Assembly (NCBI RefSeq): GCF_002944405.1 | Contig: NZ_CP024310.1 | Coordinates: 744,001-808,000 of the forward strand | Length of the DNA: 64,000 nucleotides | From: Sinorhizobium fredii | GTDB taxonomy: Bacteria; Pseudomonadota; Alphaproteobacteria; Rhizobiales; Rhizobiaceae | Direction: 5' to 3' | Shown: positions 28,558 to 37,668 of the stretch, piece by piece | Layout: each line of letters starts with the position of its first letter | Position numbering within the stretch: position 1 is the stretch's first letter | The notes under the pieces: generated by a model | What the model was told of the DNA's origin: nothing | The model's database searches: none | The model's input: only the letters and a program-made list of their open reading frames with translations | Position numbers and translations under genes: made by a program

Positions 28558-29706
28558 ATGCCACGTTTGGGGATAATTCTGCACGGTGTCACGGGCCGGA
28601 TGGGCTACAACCAGCACCTCGTGCGCTCGATACTGGCCATTCGCGATAAGGGCGGCATCGCGCTCACATCCGGCGAGCGGCTGGAGATCGATCCGATCAT
28701 CGTCGGGCGCAACCGCGACAAGATGGAGCAACTGGCAAAGCGCCACAACATCGCCCGCTGGACGACCGACCTCGACGACGCCCTGGCCGATCCGAACGAC
28801 CAGATCTTCTTCGATGCTGGCACGACGCTGATGCGCGCCGAACTGATCAGCAGGGCGCTCGATGCAGGCAAGCATGTCTATTGCGAGAAGCCAATCTCCG
28901 ATGACCTGAAGGTGGCGGTAAAACTGGCCCGCAAGGCGCGGGCCTCTGGTCTGAAGCATGGCGTGGTGCAGGACAAACTGTTCCTGCCCGGCCTGCGCAA
29001 GCTGGCGCTGCTCAAGGAGTCGGGCTTCTTCGGCAAGATTCTCTCGGTGCGCGGTGAGTTCGGCTATTGGGTTTTCGAGGGAGCCTGGGGCGTGCCGGCC
29101 CAGCGGCCCTCCTGGAATTACCGGAAGAACGATGGCGGCGGCATCATTCTCGATATGCTCTGCCATTGGCGTTATGTGCTCGACAATCTCTTCGGCGAGG
29201 TCAAGGCCGTCTCCTGCCTCGGGGCGACCCATATTCCGCGCCGCGTCGACGAGCAGGGCCGGACCTATGATTGCGATACCGACGACGCGGCCTATGCCAC
29301 CTTCGAGCTCGAGGGCGGCGTGATCGCGCAGATCAATTCCTCCTGGGCCGTGCGCGTCCGCCGTGATGATCTCGTTACCTTCCAGGTCGACGGGACGCAT
29401 GGCTCGGCCGTCGCCGGGCTGACGAAGTGCTGGACCCAGCACCGCGTCAACACGCCGAAGCCGGTTTGGAACCCGGACCAGCCGCAGACCATCGATTTTT
29501 ACAAGACCTGGGACGAGGTGCCGGACACGCAGATCTTCGACAATGGCTTCAAGGCGCAATGGGAAATGTTCCTGCGTCACGTCGCCGAGGATGCGCCCTG
29601 GCCCTACGGCCTCGAGGCCGGCGCCAAGGGCGTGCAGCTTGCCGAGCTGGGGCTGAAGTCCTGGGAAGAGCGCCGCTGGCTCGATGTTCCGGAACTGGAG
29701 TTCTGA
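28558..29706 (+). CDS. Gfo/Idh/MocA-family oxidoreductase
   Basis: A 382-residue dehydrogenase. The nucleotide fold is of a variant type (ILHGVTGRMGYNQH), CEKPISDDL lies near 112, and GGGIILDMLCHWRYVLDNLFG near 196-216 holds the Asp and His expected in the active site. Strong ribosome site GGGAGGGAAG. It is the first gene of the catabolic operon, and the next gene starts three bases after its stop. It probably oxidises the imported sugar or its keto form. Confidence 0.88.
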   Translation: MPRLGIILHGVTGRMGYNQHLVRSILAIRDKGGIALTSGERLEIDPIIVGRNRDKMEQLAKRHNIARWTTDLDDALADPNDQIFFDAGTTLMRAELISRALDAGKHVYCEKPISDDLKVAVKLARKARASGLKHGVVQDKLFLPGLRKLALLKESGFFGKILSVRGEFGYWVFEGAWGVPAQRPSWNYRKNDGGGIILDMLCHWRYVLDNLFGEVKAVSCLGATHIPRRVDEQGRTYDCDTDDAAYATFELEGGVIAQINSSWAVRVRRDDLVTFQVDGTHGSAVAGLTKCWTQHRVNTPKPVWNPDQPQTIDFYKTWDEVPDTQIFDNGFKAQWEMFLRHVAEDAPWPYGLEAGAKGVQLAELGLKSWEERRWLDVPELEF

Positions 29707-29709
29707 GCC

Positions 29710-30873
29710 ATGGCGAGCATCGATCTTCCCCTCGAAGGCAGGCTCGTCCGCTACGAGCTCAGCGGCCGGCCGGTTCCGCTCAGGAAGCGGGATGCGGCGG
29801 CCTTCCCGCGCGTAGCCTTCGCGGCGGCACATGTCGTCGCCGATCCGCTCGCCGACAACGATCCGTGGCTCAATCCGGCAATCGATTGGGAGCGGACGCT
29901 CGCCTTCCGCCACCGGCTTTGGGACCTCGGCCTCGGGGTCGCCGAAGCGATGGACACCGCCCAGCGCGGCATGGGGCTTGGCTGGCCGGAGGCCCGCGAG
30001 CTCATCCGCCGGGCGCTTGCCGAAGCCCGCGGTCGGCCAGGTGCGCTTATTGCCTGCGGTGCCGGCACAGACCATCTGACGCCCGGCCCGGAGGTGACGA
30101 TCGACGACATCCTCGAGGCCTATGAGAGCCAAATCGAGACGATCGAAGCCGAAGGCGGGCGGATTATCCTGATGGCTAGCCGTGCGCTCGCCGCGGCCGC
30201 CAGGAGCCCGGACGACTATGTCCGTGTCTATGACCGGGTCCTCTCGCAGGTGAAGCAGCCGGTGATCATCCATTGGCTCGGCGAGATGTTCGACCCGGCG
30301 CTTCAAGGCTATTGGGGCAATGCGGACCACATGGAGGCGATGAAGACCTGCCTCAAGGTCATCGAGGCGCATGCGGAAAAGGTCGACGGCATCAAGATCT
30401 CGCTGCTTTCCAGGGAGAAGGAGATCGCCATGCGCCGGCAACTGCCGAAGGGCGCGCGCATGTATACCGGCGACGACTTCAACTATGCCGAACTGATCGC
30501 CGGCGACGACCAGGGCCATTCCGACGCGCTGCTCGGCATCTTCGACGCGATCGCGCCGGTGGCATCGGCCGCGCTGGAGGCTCTCGGCCACGGCCGGAAC
30601 GGCGACTTCTTCGAGCTGCTCGAGCCGACCGTGCCGCTGTCTCGGCATATCTTCAAGGCGCCGACGCGCTTCTACAAGACCGGGGTCGTGTTCCTCGCCT
30701 ATCTGAACGGCTTGCAGGATCACTTCGCGATGATCGGCGGTCAGCAGAGTGCCCGCTCGCTTGCCCATCTTGCCGAACTCTTCCGGCTGGCGGACAGGGC
30801 AGGCGCTCTCGCCGATCCGGAACTGGCGCTCGCGCGCATGAAGCGCGTACTCGCCGTTCACGGCATTGACTGA
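29710..30873 (+). CDS. DUF993 / dihydrodipicolinate synthase-like TIM-barrel protein
   Basis: A 387-residue protein that I recognise as the DUF993 group, annotated as dihydrodipicolinate-synthase-like. The segment EKVDGIKISLLSREKE near 220-235 offers a lysine (GIKIS) at the place of the Schiff-base lysine of class I aldolases of the DapA/KDG family. An aldolase or lyase step on a 2-keto-3-deoxy intermediate is inferred from this and from the enolase-family gene directly downstream (seven bases apart). No substrate is established from the sequence. Confidence 0.75.
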   Translation: MASIDLPLEGRLVRYELSGRPVPLRKRDAAAFPRVAFAAAHVVADPLADNDPWLNPAIDWERTLAFRHRLWDLGLGVAEAMDTAQRGMGLGWPEARELIRRALAEARGRPGALIACGAGTDHLTPGPEVTIDDILEAYESQIETIEAEGGRIILMASRALAAAARSPDDYVRVYDRVLSQVKQPVIIHWLGEMFDPALQGYWGNADHMEAMKTCLKVIEAHAEKVDGIKISLLSREKEIAMRRQLPKGARMYTGDDFNYAELIAGDDQGHSDALLGIFDAIAPVASAALEALGHGRNGDFFELLEPTVPLSRHIFKAPTRFYKTGVVFLAYLNGLQDHFAMIGGQQSARSLAHLAELFRLADRAGALADPELALARMKRVLAVHGID

Positions 30874-30880
30874 GGCGGGC

Positions 30881-32296
30881 ATGAGCGAAGTTCCTCGCAT
30901 CAGGCTCGTCGAAGCGGAAGTCTTCGAGCGGCCGGTCGACTTCCGTTTTCCCTTCCGCTTCGGCGCGGCGCGTGTCGAGAACGCGCCGCAGGTTTTCGTT
31001 CGGGTGCGGATCGAGGATGAACGCGGCCGCTCGGGCGCCGGCTGGTCGGCCGAGATGATGATGCCGAAATGGTTCGACAAGAACCCGGAATTGTCGCCCG
31101 GGGAGAATGTCGAGCAGCTCCGCATGTCGCTTCGCCTGGCGATTGGGGGGTTGCGGTCGCTGAAGGCTGATACGGCATTCGGCTTGCATGCCGCCGCGGA
31201 GGCGGACCATCACCGAAATGCGGCGCGGCACGGCCTGCCGGCGTTGGTCGCCTCCTATGGGCTGGCGCTTGTAGACCGCGCCATCATCGATGCAATGTGC
31301 CGCATGAACGGCGTCAGCGCCGCAGAGGCAGTCACGCGCAATCTGCTCGGGATATCCGACGCCACCGCGCCCGATCTCGCCGGTTTCGATTTGCCTCGCT
31401 TCCTGTCGCGCCTGGCGCCTTCGCCGACGCTGGCCGTCCGCCACACGATCGGCCTTGCGGACGCCTTGGGTACGGCCGACCTGGAACCCGGCCAGCGGCT
31501 CGAAGACGGGCTGCCGCAGACGCTCGACGAGGTGATCGCCGCCTACGGCCACCGCTGGTTCAAGATCAAGGTTTCCGGCCGTCCCGCCGAAGATTGCGAG
31601 CGGCTCGTCGCGATCGCCGCGGTGCTCGATCACAATGGTGAAGATTATCGCGTGACGCTCGACGGCAACGAGCAGTTCGAACGCGGCGAAATGGTCGCCG
31701 ACCTTCTCGACCGGATCGAGAAGGAACCCCGCCTGAAAAGGCTGCGGGCATCCGTGCTGTTCTTCGAGCAACCGATCGCGCGCGCCGAGGCGCTGTCGAA
31801 ACCGGTCGCGGCGATCGCCGAGCGCCTGCCGCTCGAGATCGACGAGTCCGATGGCGATGTCGGATCCTTTCTGCGGGCCCGCGAGCTTGGCTATGCCGGC
31901 ATCTCGTCAAAATCCTGCAAAGGCTTTTATCGCTCGCTGATCAATCGCGCCCGCGTCGAGAAATGGAATGGCCATGCCGGCAACAGCCGCTACTTCATGT
32001 CCGCCGAGGATCTGACGACGCAGGCCGGTCTTGGCCTTCAACAGGATCTCGTGCTGGCAGCGCTGATAGGCGCCGGGCATATCGAGCGCAACGGCCATCA
32101 CTATGTCGACGGCATGGGGCGAGCGCCGGCAGCGGAGCAGGGCGCCTATCTTGCCGCTCATGGCGAGCTTTACGAAAGCGCCGCCCGACGGGCGCGTCTC
32201 GCCATCCGAAACGGCGAAATCACCTTCGCATCCGTCTTGAGGGCGGCCGGCCTCGGCTCCTCGGTCGAGCCGGACTGGGCGTCGATGACAGGCTGA
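30881..32296 (+). CDS. Enolase-superfamily protein (mandelate racemase/muconate-lactonizing type)
   Basis: A 471-residue protein. An N-terminal capping domain is followed by the barrel with FKIKV (Lys-x-Lys, acid/base), metal ligands in LDGNEQ, FFEQP and EIDESDGD, and a later lysine in SSKSCKG. The residues needed for abstraction of an alpha proton next to a carboxylate are therefore in place. It is about 80-100 residues longer than typical members, from extra segments in the cap and C terminus. As third gene of the operon a sugar-acid dehydratase role is plausible; a racemase cannot be excluded. Confidence 0.8.
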   Translation: MSEVPRIRLVEAEVFERPVDFRFPFRFGAARVENAPQVFVRVRIEDERGRSGAGWSAEMMMPKWFDKNPELSPGENVEQLRMSLRLAIGGLRSLKADTAFGLHAAAEADHHRNAARHGLPALVASYGLALVDRAIIDAMCRMNGVSAAEAVTRNLLGISDATAPDLAGFDLPRFLSRLAPSPTLAVRHTIGLADALGTADLEPGQRLEDGLPQTLDEVIAAYGHRWFKIKVSGRPAEDCERLVAIAAVLDHNGEDYRVTLDGNEQFERGEMVADLLDRIEKEPRLKRLRASVLFFEQPIARAEALSKPVAAIAERLPLEIDESDGDVGSFLRARELGYAGISSKSCKGFYRSLINRARVEKWNGHAGNSRYFMSAEDLTTQAGLGLQQDLVLAALIGAGHIERNGHHYVDGMGRAPAAEQGAYLAAHGELYESAARRARLAIRNGEITFASVLRAAGLGSSVEPDWASMTG

Positions 32297-32316
32297 GAAA
32301 CCGGGAGGAGAACAGC

Positions 32317-33141
32317 ATGCAGGTCGAGGGTCTTTCCATCAATCTGGCGACGATCCGTCAGCAATGCGGCTTTGCCGAGGCTGTGGATGTCTGCCTGAAG
32401 CACGGCATCACGGCAATCGCGCCCTGGCGCGACCAGGTGGCGGCGATCGGTCTTAACGAGGCCGCCCGCATCGTCCGTTCCAACGGGCTGAAGCTGACCG
32501 GCCTCTGCCGCGGCGGCTTCTTTCCGGCGGCGGATGCCGCCGGCCGCGAGAAGGCGCTTGACGACAACAGGCGCGCCATCGACGAGGCGGCGGCGCTCGG
32601 TGCGGACTGCCTGGTCCTCGTCGTCGGCGGCCTTCCCGACGGATCGAAGGACATCGATCGGGCGCGACGGATGGTCGAGGAGGGCATCGCCGCCGTGCTG
32701 CCGCATGCGCGCGCCGCGGGCGTGCCGCTGGCGATCGAGCCGCTCCACCCGATGTATGCGGCCGACCGGGCCTGCGTGAACACGCTCGGCCAGGCGCTCG
32801 ACATCTGCGAGACGCTGGGCGCGGGCGTCGGCGTCGCGATCGACGTCTACCATGTCTGGTGGGATCCCAATCTCGCCAACCAGATCGCCCGGGCCGGCCG
32901 AATGAAGGCGATCCTCGCGCATCACATCTGCGATTGGCTGGTGCCGACGAAGGACATGCTCACCGATCGCGGCATGATGGGCGACGGCGTCATCGACCTC
33001 AAGGAAATCCGCGGCATGATCGAGGCGGCGGATTTCCTTGGAGCCCAGGAGGTCGAGATCTTCTCCGCCGACAACTGGTGGAAACGCCCGGCCGAGGAGG
33101 TGATCGCCACCTGCGTCGAACGCTTCCGAAGCTGCTGCTGA
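32317..33141 (+). CDS. Sugar phosphate isomerase/epimerase-like TIM-barrel protein
   Basis: A 274-residue AP-endonuclease-2-like (xylose isomerase-like) barrel. Metal-binding acidic residues and histidines appear in LAIEPLHPMY, VAIDVYHVWWD, AHHICDW and EVEIFSADNWW. Ribosome site GGGAGGAG precedes ATG 32317. It is the fourth gene of the catabolic operon. Such proteins isomerise or epimerise free keto-sugars or act on inositol-type compounds, and they often travel with Gfo/Idh enzymes that make 3-keto sugars. Confidence 0.86.
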   Translation: MQVEGLSINLATIRQQCGFAEAVDVCLKHGITAIAPWRDQVAAIGLNEAARIVRSNGLKLTGLCRGGFFPAADAAGREKALDDNRRAIDEAAALGADCLVLVVGGLPDGSKDIDRARRMVEEGIAAVLPHARAAGVPLAIEPLHPMYAADRACVNTLGQALDICETLGAGVGVAIDVYHVWWDPNLANQIARAGRMKAILAHHICDWLVPTKDMLTDRGMMGDGVIDLKEIRGMIEAADFLGAQEVEIFSADNWWKRPAEEVIATCVERFRSCC

Positions 33142-33198
33142 GATGGTGAACTCGGATATGCATCTTACAAGTAGAAGGCGAACGTCCGGGTTTCTCGG

Positions 33199-33248
33199 TT
33201 GACTTTCGCCGATATCGGCCGCTAACATGTATTCTAAATTTACATGTT
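33199..33248 (+). promoter_or_regulatory. Promoter and inverted repeat before the Gfo/Idh gene
   Basis: TTGACT (33199-33204) and TAACAT (33223-33228) form a possible -35/-10 pair with 18 bases between. Overlapping the -10 is an inverted repeat AACATGTA-N9-TACATGTT (33224-33248). This suggests that the following gene has its own regulated promoter, apart from the TetR-linked operon. Confidence 0.45.
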
Positions 33249-33301
33249 GTTCTTTCTGCCGCCGGTCGCGCGGTGCCACTCCAGACAGGATTGCGTGAGA
33301 G

Positions 33302-34606
33302 ATGATGGATGACAAACGCCGTTTTGCGCTGGTCGGCACCGGCAACCGCGGCACCACCATGTGGGGCAAGGACCTTCTCGCCGGTTGGCGCGGGTTCGTC
33401 GATCTGGTCGCCATAGCCGATACCAATGCGCTGCGGGCGGAGCGTGCCCGCACGATGATCGCCAGCAATGCGCCGATCTATGGCGACGTCGACGCGATGC
33501 TGACTGAGACGCGGCCGGACCTGGTGATCGTCTGCACCCCGGACGACACCCATGACGACATCGTCGTCAAGGCGCTCGAATCCGGCGCCGACGTCATCAC
33601 CGAGAAGCCGATGGCGACGACGGTCGAAAAAATCCGCCGCATTCTCGATGCGGAGAAGCGCACCGGGCAGCGTGTGGATGTCTCCTTCAACTACCGCTTT
33701 GCGCCGACGGCGGCGCGCATCAAGGAACTCATCAATGCTGGCGAAATTGGCCGCGTCACCTCGGTCGACTTCCATTGGTATCTCGACACCCGCCACGGGG
33801 CCGACTATTTCCGCCGCTGGCATGCCTATACGGACCGCTCCGGCAGCCTCTTCGTCCACAAGGCGACGCATCACTTCGATCTTTTGAACTGGTATCTCGA
33901 CAGCGAGCCGGACACCGTCAGCGCCTTTGCCGAACTGCAGATGTATGGCCGAAAGGGGCCGTTCCGCGGCCCTCGCTGCAAGCTCTGTCCGCACAAGGCA
34001 AGCTGCGACTTCTATCTGGATATCAGTGCCGATCCGTTCCTCGACGCGCTCTACGAGCAGCCGTCGGAAATCGACGGCTATTTCCGCGACGGCTGCGTCT
34101 TCCGCGAGGATATCGACATTCCGGACACAATGGTCGCAAACATCCGCTACGGCAACGACGTCCATGTCTCCTATTCGCTGAACACCTTCCAGCCGATCGA
34201 GGGCCACCACATAGCCTTTAACGGAACGAGGGGCCGGATCGAGCTTCGCCAATACGAGGACCAGCCCTGGGAGACACCGCCGGAGGACGTTATACTGCTC
34301 GTCCGCAACTTCCCGAAGGGCCAGCCGCCCGTCGAGCGGGTCAACGTGCCGCATTCCTCGGGCGGCCACTATGGCGGCGACGACCGCATGCGCAACATGA
34401 TCTTCAAGCCCGGCATCGCCGACCCGCTCGGACAACGAGCCGGTGCACGGGCAGGGGCGCTATCGGTTCTCTGCGGTATCGCCGCGCTGGAAAGCTCGCG
34501 CAGCGGGACACAGGTACGGCTGGCCGATCTTATGCCGGATCTCTTCGAGAAGCGGTCCGTTGCGCGGTTTGCGGCGCAATCCTCGGCCTCCGGCGGACGC
34601 CGATAA
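33302..34606 (+). CDS. Gfo/Idh/MocA-family oxidoreductase with a cysteine cluster
   Basis: A 434-residue dehydrogenase, longer than usual. The N-terminal Rossmann part has GTGNRGTTMW, TEKPMATT near 100, and the active-site region SLFVHKATHHFDLLNWYL near 180-198. An insertion near 222-232 carries CKLCPHKASC (C-x2-C-x5-C), which may bind zinc or only be structural. It has its own promoter region. Two ATGs in tandem (33302, 33305) are possible starts. Confidence 0.85.
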   Translation: MMDDKRRFALVGTGNRGTTMWGKDLLAGWRGFVDLVAIADTNALRAERARTMIASNAPIYGDVDAMLTETRPDLVIVCTPDDTHDDIVVKALESGADVITEKPMATTVEKIRRILDAEKRTGQRVDVSFNYRFAPTAARIKELINAGEIGRVTSVDFHWYLDTRHGADYFRRWHAYTDRSGSLFVHKATHHFDLLNWYLDSEPDTVSAFAELQMYGRKGPFRGPRCKLCPHKASCDFYLDISADPFLDALYEQPSEIDGYFRDGCVFREDIDIPDTMVANIRYGNDVHVSYSLNTFQPIEGHHIAFNGTRGRIELRQYEDQPWETPPEDVILLVRNFPKGQPPVERVNVPHSSGGHYGGDDRMRNMIFKPGIADPLGQRAGARAGALSVLCGIAALESSRSGTQVRLADLMPDLFEKRSVARFAAQSSASGGRR

Positions 34607-34721
34607 CGTCGGACTGGAGAGCTTCCGCTTCGTTTCGTCATTACAAAAGCGTAACTTCGCTCCGAAACCGGATTACGCTAACGGTCGGCTCGCACCTCGA
34701 CCTCGTAAATGGAGCGCTCCG

Positions 34722-35501
34722 ATGCCGATGAAACGAAGAACGATCATTCTCGGCGGCGGCGCCATTGTTGCGGGAGCCGGGATCGCCTTCATGGCCCGCA
34801 GCCGCAGCGGCGAGCCGATCTCCCTCCAGGGCTTTGATTGGAAGGCGTCGGACTTCCGCGGGGGCGGCACGGCGGGGATCACCGGTGCCTTACCGGAGCC
34901 GATCTTCCGGGCCGAGCCGCAATGCATCGCGACGCTCGCCCAGACGCTCGGCCCCTGCCACACAAACGACGTGCCGATCCGCAGCGATGTCACCGAGGGC
35001 GTGACGGGATTGCCGACCCGCATCAGCCTTCGCCTAGTCGAGGCGTCGATCTGCAAGCCGGTCGAGGGAGCGGATGTCGAGATCTGGCATGCGGATGCGC
35101 GCGGCGTCTATTCCGGCGAGGCGGCGGCGATGTGCAATGCCGACGATGCCGAGGCCAGAGCCACCGGATTCCTGCGTGGCCGGCAGGTCAGCGATGCCAA
35201 TGGCGTCGTCAGCTTCCTCACCGTTTATCCCGGCTGGTATCCGAGCCGCGCCGTCCATATCCACCTGCGCATTCTGCTTGGCGATCGCGAATTGCTCGTC
35301 AGCCAGCTTCTCTTCGACGACGCCTTGAGTGATCTCGTCTATCAGGGGCATCCGGACTATGCGGCGCGGCCGGTGCGCGCCACCATGAACGGCGGCGATA
35401 CGGTGTTCGCCTCGGGCGATGCCACTCGGTTTATCTTCGATTTCGAGAAGCTCGATACCGGCGTGTTGCAGGCAAGCTATACGATCGGCATTGCGGCCTG
35501 A
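34722..35501 (+). CDS. Secreted intradiol ring-cleavage dioxygenase-like protein
   Basis: A 259-residue protein. The N terminus MPMKRRTIILGGGAIVAGAGIAF has a twin-arginine-like export or anchor signal. The dioxygenase fold follows with TLGPCH, VEIWHADARGVYSG (first Tyr ligand region) and VYPGWYPSRAVHIHLRI (Tyr and His ligands of the Fe(III) centre), so the metal site looks intact. Exported members are known but their substrates are mostly unknown; lignin- or catechol-derived compounds are usual suspects. It is monocistronic, between a Gfo/Idh gene and arsC. Confidence 0.82.
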   Translation: MPMKRRTIILGGGAIVAGAGIAFMARSRSGEPISLQGFDWKASDFRGGGTAGITGALPEPIFRAEPQCIATLAQTLGPCHTNDVPIRSDVTEGVTGLPTRISLRLVEASICKPVEGADVEIWHADARGVYSGEAAAMCNADDAEARATGFLRGRQVSDANGVVSFLTVYPGWYPSRAVHIHLRILLGDRELLVSQLLFDDALSDLVYQGHPDYAARPVRATMNGGDTVFASGDATRFIFDFEKLDTGVLQASYTIGIAA

Positions 35502-35642
35502 TCCCGCTGCTTCACCCGCTGAACGAAGACCGCTGGCCAAGCTCGGCGAGATCGGGCGACTGGAACGCTTTTGATCCTTGCCTTATCCCTGTCGTTGTCC
35601 CAAAACCGCTGCATGACTTGCATGAGAGAAGGCCTAACCCGA

Positions 35643-36080
35643 ATGAATGATCCCGTCGATATCGTCATCTACCACAATCCGGCCTGCGGGACCTCTCGCA
35701 ACACGCTGGCGATGATCCGCAATGCCGGCATCGAACCGCGGGTGGTCGAGTATCTGAAGACACCGCCAAGCCGTGCGGAACTTCAGCAGCTGATTGCGCG
35801 TATGGGGATTTCGACGCGCGAACTGTTGCGCGAGAAGGGGACACCCTATGCCGAGCTCGGCCTTTCGAATACGAACCTGACCGACGATCAGCTTCTCGAT
35901 GCGATGCTCGCGCATCCGATCCTGATTAACAGGCCGATCGTCGTGTCGCCGCTCGGGGTAAAACTGTGTCGCCCGTCGGAGACGGTGCTGGATATCCTGC
36001 CCAGCGGGCAGCAGGGCGCCTTCGCGAAGGAGGACGGCGAAGTGGTCGTCGATGCGAGCGGCCGCCGCGTCCAGCCATAA
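35643..36080 (+). CDS. arsC: Arsenate reductase, glutaredoxin-dependent (ArsC)
   Basis: A 145-residue ArsC-family protein with catalytic NPACGTSRNTL (Cys near residue 12) and the downstream substrate arginine segment PILINRPIVVSPLGVKLCRP. It reduces arsenate to arsenite using glutathione and glutaredoxin. No arsR, arsB or acr3 gene is adjacent, so resistance would rely on an exporter elsewhere. ATG 35643 gives the standard length; the frame extends upstream without support. Confidence 0.9.
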   Translation: MNDPVDIVIYHNPACGTSRNTLAMIRNAGIEPRVVEYLKTPPSRAELQQLIARMGISTRELLREKGTPYAELGLSNTNLTDDQLLDAMLAHPILINRPIVVSPLGVKLCRPSETVLDILPSGQQGAFAKEDGEVVVDASGRRVQP

Positions 36081-36213
36081 GAAGAGCGCTGCTCGCGCGG
36101 CGGGCTTTCTGGCCAGTTTTGCCGGGATCGCTCAAGTTGTAAGTATTTTCTGCACGGCGACTTAAAGCCTCGCCGGTACGGTGCTCCCATCTGATCGGAG
36201 GGGAGTGCGAGCC

Positions 36214-36519
36214 GTGAAAGTGCAAGGGAAGATTTCGTCCGGGTCATTCGGCAGCGGGAACTTGGTGCGTTGCGCGCTCGCCGTGCTTCTGGCCGCGACG
36301 CTCACTGGGTGCTCGACCACTGCGGACCAAAGCATCAAGACCGCCTCGCTGACGAAAGAGGTCGGCTATGCCGTGCCGGCCAAGAAGACTGCCAGGATCA
36401 AGCCTGTTATCGCAACCCAGCGGGCGGCCAAGGTTGTGCGCACCACCTATCTCGGCCGCGCCCCCTATATCTGCACGCCGAGCGGGTTCGGCAGAACGTC
36501 AAGCTGCTTCTTGAGATAG
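36214..36519 (+). CDS. Small predicted lipoprotein
   Basis: A 101-residue protein from a GTG start, with GGAGGGGAG nine bases upstream. A hydrophobic signal ends in the lipobox LTGC (Cys near 30). The mature part is basic and ends in PYICTPSGFGRTSSCFLR, a C-terminal motif I recognise from small exported proteins of unknown role in rhizobia. Function unknown. Confidence 0.72.
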   Translation: MKVQGKISSGSFGSGNLVRCALAVLLAATLTGCSTTADQSIKTASLTKEVGYAVPAKKTARIKPVIATQRAAKVVRTTYLGRAPYICTPSGFGRTSSCFLR

Positions 36520-36597
36520 GGGCGGAGTTGCGCGCCGAGGCCGTGGGCTCATCTGCGGAGCCGGATTTTGCGCCGGCTCGGGAATGCGCAACTCCTA

Positions 36598-36629
36598 CTG
36601 CATGTCTCCGGTGAGACGCGGACATGCAG
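36598..36629. terminator. Terminator-like hairpin between lipoprotein and GH26 genes
   Basis: A 9-bp stem (CTGCATGTC against GACATGCAG) around a 14-base loop, between two convergent genes. It probably serves the GH26 operon on the minus strand. Confidence 0.5.
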
Positions 36630-36635
36630 ATTCTA

Positions 36636-37577
36636 TCAATTGGATGTCTCTCGAACGACGCGCCAGTCCGGCCGGCCATAACCGTCCGGCCAGTCATAGA
36701 TTTCACGATCGTTGAAGTAGACGACGGCGGTGAGCGCGGGGAATTCGGCGTGGCGCTTTGCCACGTTTTCGGCCCAGCCGTTGACATAGGAGGCATCGCC
36801 TTCATAGCCGAGTTCGGCAACGATGATCGGCTTGCCGTAGGTCTTGACGCGCTCGTAGCCCGGCGCCAGTCGCTCGACGAAGGTCTGATCGCGGCCGGTC
36901 TTGTCCTGATCGTATTTCTGATAGCCGAAGACCGAGAGGCCGATGACGTCGACGACGTCGTCACCGGGATAGAAGGCCTCGAGTCCCTCGTTGCCTTTGG
37001 GCGACCACATGAACTTCGCATCTTTCAAATGCTCGCGGCAGACCGTGACTATCCGGCGAAAGGCGGCGGCGAATTCCGTGCCCTGCCAGTGCGCCCAGGA
37101 GAACTGGTTGTCTGTCTCGTCCATTTCCTGGCCCCAGCGGATGATGAGCGGGCTTTTCAGCTTGGCAGCCGTTGAGCAGACCGCAGCCATGTTTTGGTCT
37201 CGCTCCCCGCCGAGAATGCTTTTGAGCAGCCCCTGCGACGACAGGCGCCATTTGGGCGACCAGGACCAGGGCTCGATGGTGATCATCAACGTACGTCCGC
37301 GCGCGTGGGCGTATTCATCGGCTATGTTCAAGGTGGTGAGATCGACGTCTTCCCAGGGCAGGAAGAGGTGCTCAATCCTGGAAGCCGACTGCTCTGCGAA
37401 GTCTCCATGCGGATCATAGGCACCGAAGGTGATCGAGTCCTGGGTGAGGATCGGCCGCTTGTCTATTGTTTCGGCTGCATTTCCGGCACGACTGCCGGGC
37501 GGGCTTGCCGCCAGCACGGCCCCTGAGAGCATGAGGCTGGCAAGGGCGAAGCCGATTGTCCTTGATGTCGTGTTCAT
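36636..37577 (-). CDS. Secreted glycoside hydrolase, GH26-like
   Basis: A 313-residue protein with a signal peptide (about 1-23, AVLAA). The barrel shows the GH26-type acid/base segment IIRWGQEMDETDNQFSWAHW (Glu near 160) and the later nucleophile segment PIIVAELGYEG. GH26 enzymes cleave beta-mannans or mixed beta-glucans. As last gene of the uxs1-uxe-GT operon it probably trims or releases the polysaccharide made by these genes in the periplasm. ATG 37577 has a modest GGAGCGACAG site. Confidence 0.82.
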   Translation of the reverse strand: MNTTSRTIGFALASLMLSGAVLAASPPGSRAGNAAETIDKRPILTQDSITFGAYDPHGDFAEQSASRIEHLFLPWEDVDLTTLNIADEYAHARGRTLMITIEPWSWSPKWRLSSQGLLKSILGGERDQNMAAVCSTAAKLKSPLIIRWGQEMDETDNQFSWAHWQGTEFAAAFRRIVTVCREHLKDAKFMWSPKGNEGLEAFYPGDDVVDVIGLSVFGYQKYDQDKTGRDQTFVERLAPGYERVKTYGKPIIVAELGYEGDASYVNGWAENVAKRHAEFPALTAVVYFNDREIYDWPDGYGRPDWRVVRETSN

Positions 37578-37668
37578 CCTGTCGCTCCATCTGCGATTTG
37601 TTTCATGGTTCTGTTCGACGAGGCTTGTGAGGTCGCGGCGAACCGGCGAAGTCGAATTCGTCCTGTCA

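Noticed and set aside
28360..31125. 921-residue open frame antisense to the 28558 and 29710 genes
   Set aside because: Shadow of two genes with clear domains; composition is low-complexity and no motif is visible.
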